A DNA stretch of 64,000 bases. Origin: Bacillota bacterium. Lineage in GTDB: Bacteria; Bacillota; Bacilli; Paenibacillales; NBRC-103111. Location: contig JAEWMH010000164.1 in assembly GCA_023393235.1 (NCBI GenBank), positions 55,944-119,943 of the forward strand, given 5' to 3'. The notes under the pieces are model-generated. The model did no database searches. It was given only the letters and a program-made list of their open reading frames with translations, and had not been told where the DNA came from. This document shows, piece after piece, positions 60,896 through 64,000 of the stretch (position 1 is its first letter; each line of letters starts with the position of its first letter). The position numbers were made by a program, and so were the translations under genes.

Positions 60896-61762
60896 TTATT
60901 TAAATTCTGCCACCAAACGTTCAAATTCATCCTCCGTAATCTGGATATTTTGCTTGGAAATCCCTTCCTGCCTAAAACCCGTTACCTGATCTTCGTAGGA
61001 GGATTTGGTGGTGTCCTGATAGATGAGGCCGGTAAGCAGGCCGCCTGTCTCCATTAATCGGGTCATTGCCTGAATCCGGTTGCTGGGATCATAACCCTCC
61101 TCCTGATCCAAATTCACCAGATTTTCCTTAAACCAGTCATAGGTATTCACCTTGTTGAAGGTGACGCAGGGGCTGTACACGTTAATCAGGGAAAAGCCCT
61201 TATGCCGGATGCCTGCTTCAATCAAGGCGGTAAGCTGTTTCAGTTCGCTGGAGAAGGATTGGGCCACGAAGGTGGCGCCTGCAGACAAGGCAACCTCCAA
61301 TGGTGACAAGGTGGACTCAATGGAGCCTCCCGGTGTGCTTTTGGTTTTGAAGCCCATTGCGCTGCGCGGTGAGGTCTGGCCCTTGGTCAGCCCGTAAATC
61401 TGGTTATCCATAACAATATAGGTGATGTCGATGTTCCGCCGGATGGCGTGAACGGTATGACCCATGCCGATGGCGAAGCCGTCTCCGTCGCCGCCGGCGG
61501 CAATCACGGTCAGCTCGCGGTTGGCCATCTTAAGGCCCTGGGCGATAGGCAGGGAACGTCCGTGAATGCCATGGAAGCCATAGGCGTTAATATAGCCGGA
61601 GATCCGGCCGGAGCATCCGATGCCCGACACCACAGCCAAGCTTTCCGGTGTCAGCCCCACATTGGCCGCAGCGCGCTGGATGGCCGCCTGTACAGAGAAA
61701 TCCCCGCAGCCCGGACACCAGTTGGGTTTCACATTATTGCGGAAGTCCTTCATCGTTGCCAT
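60896..61762 (-). CDS. korB: 2-oxoacid:ferredoxin oxidoreductase, beta subunit
   Basis: A 288-residue thiamine diphosphate subunit. Cluster cysteines are in NWCPGCGDF near 15-20 and GIGCSGR near 49; thiamine binding is in GDGDGFAIGMGHT near 90 and DNQIYGLTKGQ near 117. Start taken as ATG 61762 (MATMKDF), nine bases after AAGGGG, overlapping the korA stop by 13 bases. A C-terminal cysteine (YSPCVTF) is typical. Closest to KorB-type enzymes acting on 2-oxoglutarate or similar; the substrate was not settled. Terminator at 60851-60878. Confidence 0.92.
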   Translation of the reverse strand: MATMKDFRNNVKPNWCPGCGDFSVQAAIQRAAANVGLTPESLAVVSGIGCSGRISGYINAYGFHGIHGRSLPIAQGLKMANRELTVIAAGGDGDGFAIGMGHTVHAIRRNIDITYIVMDNQIYGLTKGQTSPRSAMGFKTKSTPGGSIESTLSPLEVALSAGATFVAQSFSSELKQLTALIEAGIRHKGFSLINVYSPCVTFNKVNTYDWFKENLVNLDQEEGYDPSNRIQAMTRLMETGGLLTGLIYQDTTKSSYEDQVTGFRQEGISKQNIQITEDEFERLVAEFK

Positions 61763-63495
61763 ACGATCAGCCCCTTGCATGCTTTGTGAATTTCCGCCGG
61801 CAGGAACGGATTGCCGTCGTATTTCAGAACACTGTGTATCTTATCCGCCTGGCCCAGATTCAGCTTCAGGAGACTGGCCAGCTGTCCGGTGGCGTTGTTC
61901 TCCACCACAACCACCTTTCTGGCGCGGTTGAGATGGGGCGCCAGCTCCTCTGTAGGAAACGGATGCAGCTGCCGGATGGTGATATGGGCGGTTTTGATGC
62001 CCTCCTCCTCCAGCCGCGCTCTGCCTTCGTCGATAGTGCCCAGTGTGGAGCCCATACCGATAATCAGCATATCCGGCTCCGCATGGCCTTTGTGAATTTT
62101 GATGGCATCGTTTACATGAATGGACTTGAGCTTTGCCAGGCGTTTGTCCATCATGTTTTTGCGGTTAACCGGTGATTCCGACGGACGCCCGGCTTCATCA
62201 TGCTCCACCCCTGTTACATGGTGAAGACCATGTTTCGTTCCCGGGATTACCCGCGGAGACACTCCGTCAGAGCTTGCAGCGTAACGCTTGAACAGCTCAT
62301 GCTCGCCCAATTCAGGCAGCTGATCCGTCAGCTTGCCTCTCTTGATGGCGATTTTCTTGTAATCAAAAACATCCGAGGATTGTTTGCCCAGAGAAAGCTG
62401 AAGATCCGTCAGCAGGATGACCGGACATTGGTACTCCTCCGCCAGATTGAAGGCCTCAATAGTATCGTAGAAGCACTCCTCGATGGTGCTGGGCGCCAGT
62501 ACGATCTTGGGGATTTCCCCGTGGGTGCCGTAAATCATGGCGAATACATCGCTTTGCTCCTGCTTGGTGGGGAGCCCCGTGGACGGGCCGCCGCGCTGGG
62601 TATCCACCACAACCACCGGCGTTTCCGTCATACCGGCCAGGCCGATGGCCTCCATCATCAGTGACAGGCCGGGGCCTGCCGACGCAGTCATTGCTCTCGC
62701 TCCGCCATAATTAGCGCCGATGGCCATCGTAATCGCTGCAATTTCATCCTCGGTTTGAATGACGGTGCCGCCGAATTTAGGCAGCGCCTTAATCAGATAT
62801 TCCATGATTTCCGACGCGGGAGTAATGGGATAAGCGGGCATAAACCGACAGCCGGCCGCCAGAGCCCCCAGGGCAATGGCATCGTTTCCGATCATAAAGA
62901 GCTTTTCCTTGCCATCTGCCGGTTCCAGCCGGAATTCCTCCAGCGGACCGCCTGCCTGGCTAAGAATAAATTCGGCGCCGCGTCTGACCGCTTCCACATT
63001 CTTCTCCACAACTGCCGGGCCCTTGCGGCCGAATTCCTCCTCCACCGCCTTGTTGAAGACGGACAGGGGCAGCCCCAGAAGAGCCCAGGAAGCGCCGGAA
63101 GCCACCATATTCTTCATCAGAGAGGTCCCCAGCTCCTCGGCAATCTGGGTGATGGGAACTGCGAACAGCCTGGCCTTCAAACCTTCCGGCAGCACAGGAC
63201 TGAATTTGGCGTCGGCTACAACCACGCCGTTCTCGCGAAGCTCGTATGCGTTTACATCGATGCTCTCCTGGTCAAACGCGACCAGAATGTCCAAACTGTC
63301 GGATATGGCACGGATTGGCTTGGTGCTGATCCGGATCTTGTTGTTGGTATGCCCGCCTTTAATCCTGGACGAAAAATGCCGGTACCCATACAAGTAATAC
63401 CCCAGCCGGTTCAATGCCGTGGAGAAAATCCGGTCGGTGCTTTCCACGCCTTCCCCTTGCTGGCCTCCGATCTTCCATGACAGTTGACTGATCAT
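61750..63495 (-). CDS. korA: 2-oxoacid:ferredoxin oxidoreductase, fused gamma-alpha subunit
   Basis: A 581-residue subunit with a gamma domain at the N-terminus (about 1-185, MISQLSWKIGGQQGEGVES) and the alpha part (about 205-580: GNDAIALGALAAGCRFMPAYPITPASEI, ITMAIGANYGGARAMTASAGPG, RGGPSTGLPTKQEQSD). ATG 63495 follows AAGGAG by eight bases. It pairs with korB to form an alpha2-beta2 enzyme of the KorAB type, present in many aerobes and facultative Bacillales in the neighbourhood of miaB and a membrane dipeptidase. Transcribed from a promoter at 63659-63687. Confidence 0.93.
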   Translation of the reverse strand: MISQLSWKIGGQQGEGVESTDRIFSTALNRLGYYLYGYRHFSSRIKGGHTNNKIRISTKPIRAISDSLDILVAFDQESIDVNAYELRENGVVVADAKFSPVLPEGLKARLFAVPITQIAEELGTSLMKNMVASGASWALLGLPLSVFNKAVEEEFGRKGPAVVEKNVEAVRRGAEFILSQAGGPLEEFRLEPADGKEKLFMIGNDAIALGALAAGCRFMPAYPITPASEIMEYLIKALPKFGGTVIQTEDEIAAITMAIGANYGGARAMTASAGPGLSLMMEAIGLAGMTETPVVVVDTQRGGPSTGLPTKQEQSDVFAMIYGTHGEIPKIVLAPSTIEECFYDTIEAFNLAEEYQCPVILLTDLQLSLGKQSSDVFDYKKIAIKRGKLTDQLPELGEHELFKRYAASSDGVSPRVIPGTKHGLHHVTGVEHDEAGRPSESPVNRKNMMDKRLAKLKSIHVNDAIKIHKGHAEPDMLIIGMGSTLGTIDEGRARLEEEGIKTAHITIRQLHPFPTEELAPHLNRARKVVVVENNATGQLASLLKLNLGQADKIHSVLKYDGNPFLPAEIHKACKGLIVWQR

Positions 63496-63658
63496 GACGC
63501 CCACTCCTTAGCTGGTGACATCCCCCGCAAACAAGCTGCCGTAACGCTCCCACATGGATACGCGGGGACCCCGGATGATAGTAATCTTCCATTTCCTCTT
63601 CCAAATTGTAAACGCAATCTTTAGTGCTGCTGTAAGCATTTATTTGTCTCTCACCAAA

Positions 63659-63687
63659 ATTTTATGCTGTCCATGTTAGATTTGCAA
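63659..63687 (-). promoter_or_regulatory. Sigma-A-type promoter of korAB
   Basis: On the - strand TTGCAA, 17 bases, TAAAAT, with a predicted leader of about 155 bases ahead of korA. Confidence 0.6.
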
Positions 63688-63790
63688 GTAAATTTGACGA
63701 TTTTGTTACATAACTCTTTTCGCTCATAATTATACTTATTATAGATAAGTAGTTATATTAATCATCTTCAGGAGGAATGAAAGAAATTGC

Positions 63791-64000
63791 TTATCCCGGC
63801 AGATTTTCCGACATAAACCGCCGCCAATTCCCGTAGAGAAATCCATCCGCATCCTCTGCTGAGTATTTGCGGTAAATCTCGTTGGCCAGCCGGTCATAAT
63901 TGCCCGCATGCTCCAGCCCGGGTATATGATAGTCCACCCCGTCGAAGTCGGAGCCGAAGCCCACATAGTCTTTCCCGCCTAATGCCGCCACATGGTCCAG
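63791..64000 (-). CDS. Membrane dipeptidase (peptidase M19), C-terminal end; 5' part beyond window
   Basis: Only the last 69 codons are seen, up to the TAA at 63791-63793. The visible part has VGFGSDFDGVDYHIPGL near its start and ANEIYRKYSAEDADGFLYGNWRRF at the end, the close of renal-dipeptidase-like M19 enzymes, which cleave dipeptides with a two-zinc centre. Neighbour of korA as in other Bacillales. The metal histidines and the start lie outside the window, so the start and length cannot be given. Confidence 0.85.
   Translation of the reverse strand: MDHVAALGGKDYVGFGSDFDGVDYHIPGLEHAGNYDRLANEIYRKYSAEDADGFLYGNWRRFMSENLPG

Noticed and set aside
63774..63833. Short + strand frame of about 19 codons after AGGAGGA near the dipeptidase end
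   Set aside because: It lies opposite the true dipeptidase stop, is very short and has no promoter; the ribosome-like site is probably chance.
1..64000. CRISPR arrays, rRNA or tRNA genes, prophage or intact insertion sequences
   Set aside because: None was seen on either strand; no spaced direct repeats, no cloverleaf sequences and no transposase or integrase frames stood out.

Overview
The window reads as a chromosomal segment of a Gram-positive, endospore-forming member of the Bacillales, most likely Paenibacillus or a near relative. Grounds: strong AAGGAGG-type ribosome binding sites, spore genes (spoVAA/AB/AF, ypeB, spmA/spmB, dacB, ytfJ), a T-box and an FMN riboswitch, moderately high GC, and gene order that follows the Bacillus subtilis spoVA-lysA-ppiB-rib-scp-dacB-spm-rluB-res-serA-ypeB-cmk-ypfD region. 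Only four genes lie on the + strand (polysaccharide deacetylase, YoaP-like acetyltransferase, a 306-aa orphan, serA); everything else is on the - strand. No rRNA, tRNA, CRISPR array, prophage or intact transposase was seen.

Layout. 1-6.7 kb: ypfD (cut by the window edge), plsC, cmk, ypfB, PilZ protein ypfA, ypeB, a 52-aa zinc-ribbon protein, prsW and mecA; sleB is not in its usual place beside ypeB. 7-15.2 kb: one 2710-aa secreted protein with FN3, F5/8C (discoidin) and LamG modules around a barrel-like core. 15.3-17.7 kb: a small membrane protein, a 159-bp MITE-like element, a lipoprotein deacetylase and a YoaP-type acetyltransferase. 17.8-21.3 kb: a two-gene pyruvate/2-oxoacid:ferredoxin oxidoreductase with fused alpha-beta and gamma-delta subunits. 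21.4-25.3 kb: CPBP protease with a 53-aa partner, an orphan anchored protein, T-box-controlled serA. 25.5-31.5 kb: resE, resD, resC, resB, resA. 31.7-34.7 kb: a solute-binding lipoprotein and chemoreceptor pair set between resA and rluB.

34.9-45.7 kb: rluB, a small amidase-like protein, spmB, spmA, dacB, a second MITE-like copy, ytfJ, ytfI, scpB, scpA, then the riboflavin operon ribD-ribE-ribBA-ribH under an FMN riboswitch. 45.8-50.2 kb: a CNNM/CBS membrane protein and a 7TMR-DISM histidine kinase with its OmpR-type regulator. 50.3-55.3 kb: ppiB, lysA, spoVAF, spoVAB, spoVAA (AC/AD/AE absent between AB and AF). 55.4-64 kb: a TIM-barrel sugar isomerase/epimerase-like protein, ricA/ymcA, miaB, an SDR-membrane fusion with its MarR regulator, a PduL-type phosphotransacylase, korB, korA and the C-terminal end of a membrane dipeptidase.

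How the genes fit together: much of the window serves spore formation and germination, redox control (ResDE, cytochrome c maturation) and central carbon metabolism. Two ferredoxin-linked oxoacid oxidoreductases and a PduL enzyme point to CoA-ester chemistry under low oxygen. The parts least explained by known biology are the giant secreted protein, the sensor/lipoprotein insertion between rluB and resA, the SDR-suffix fusion lacking the usual catalytic residues, and two families of short palindromic repeats.
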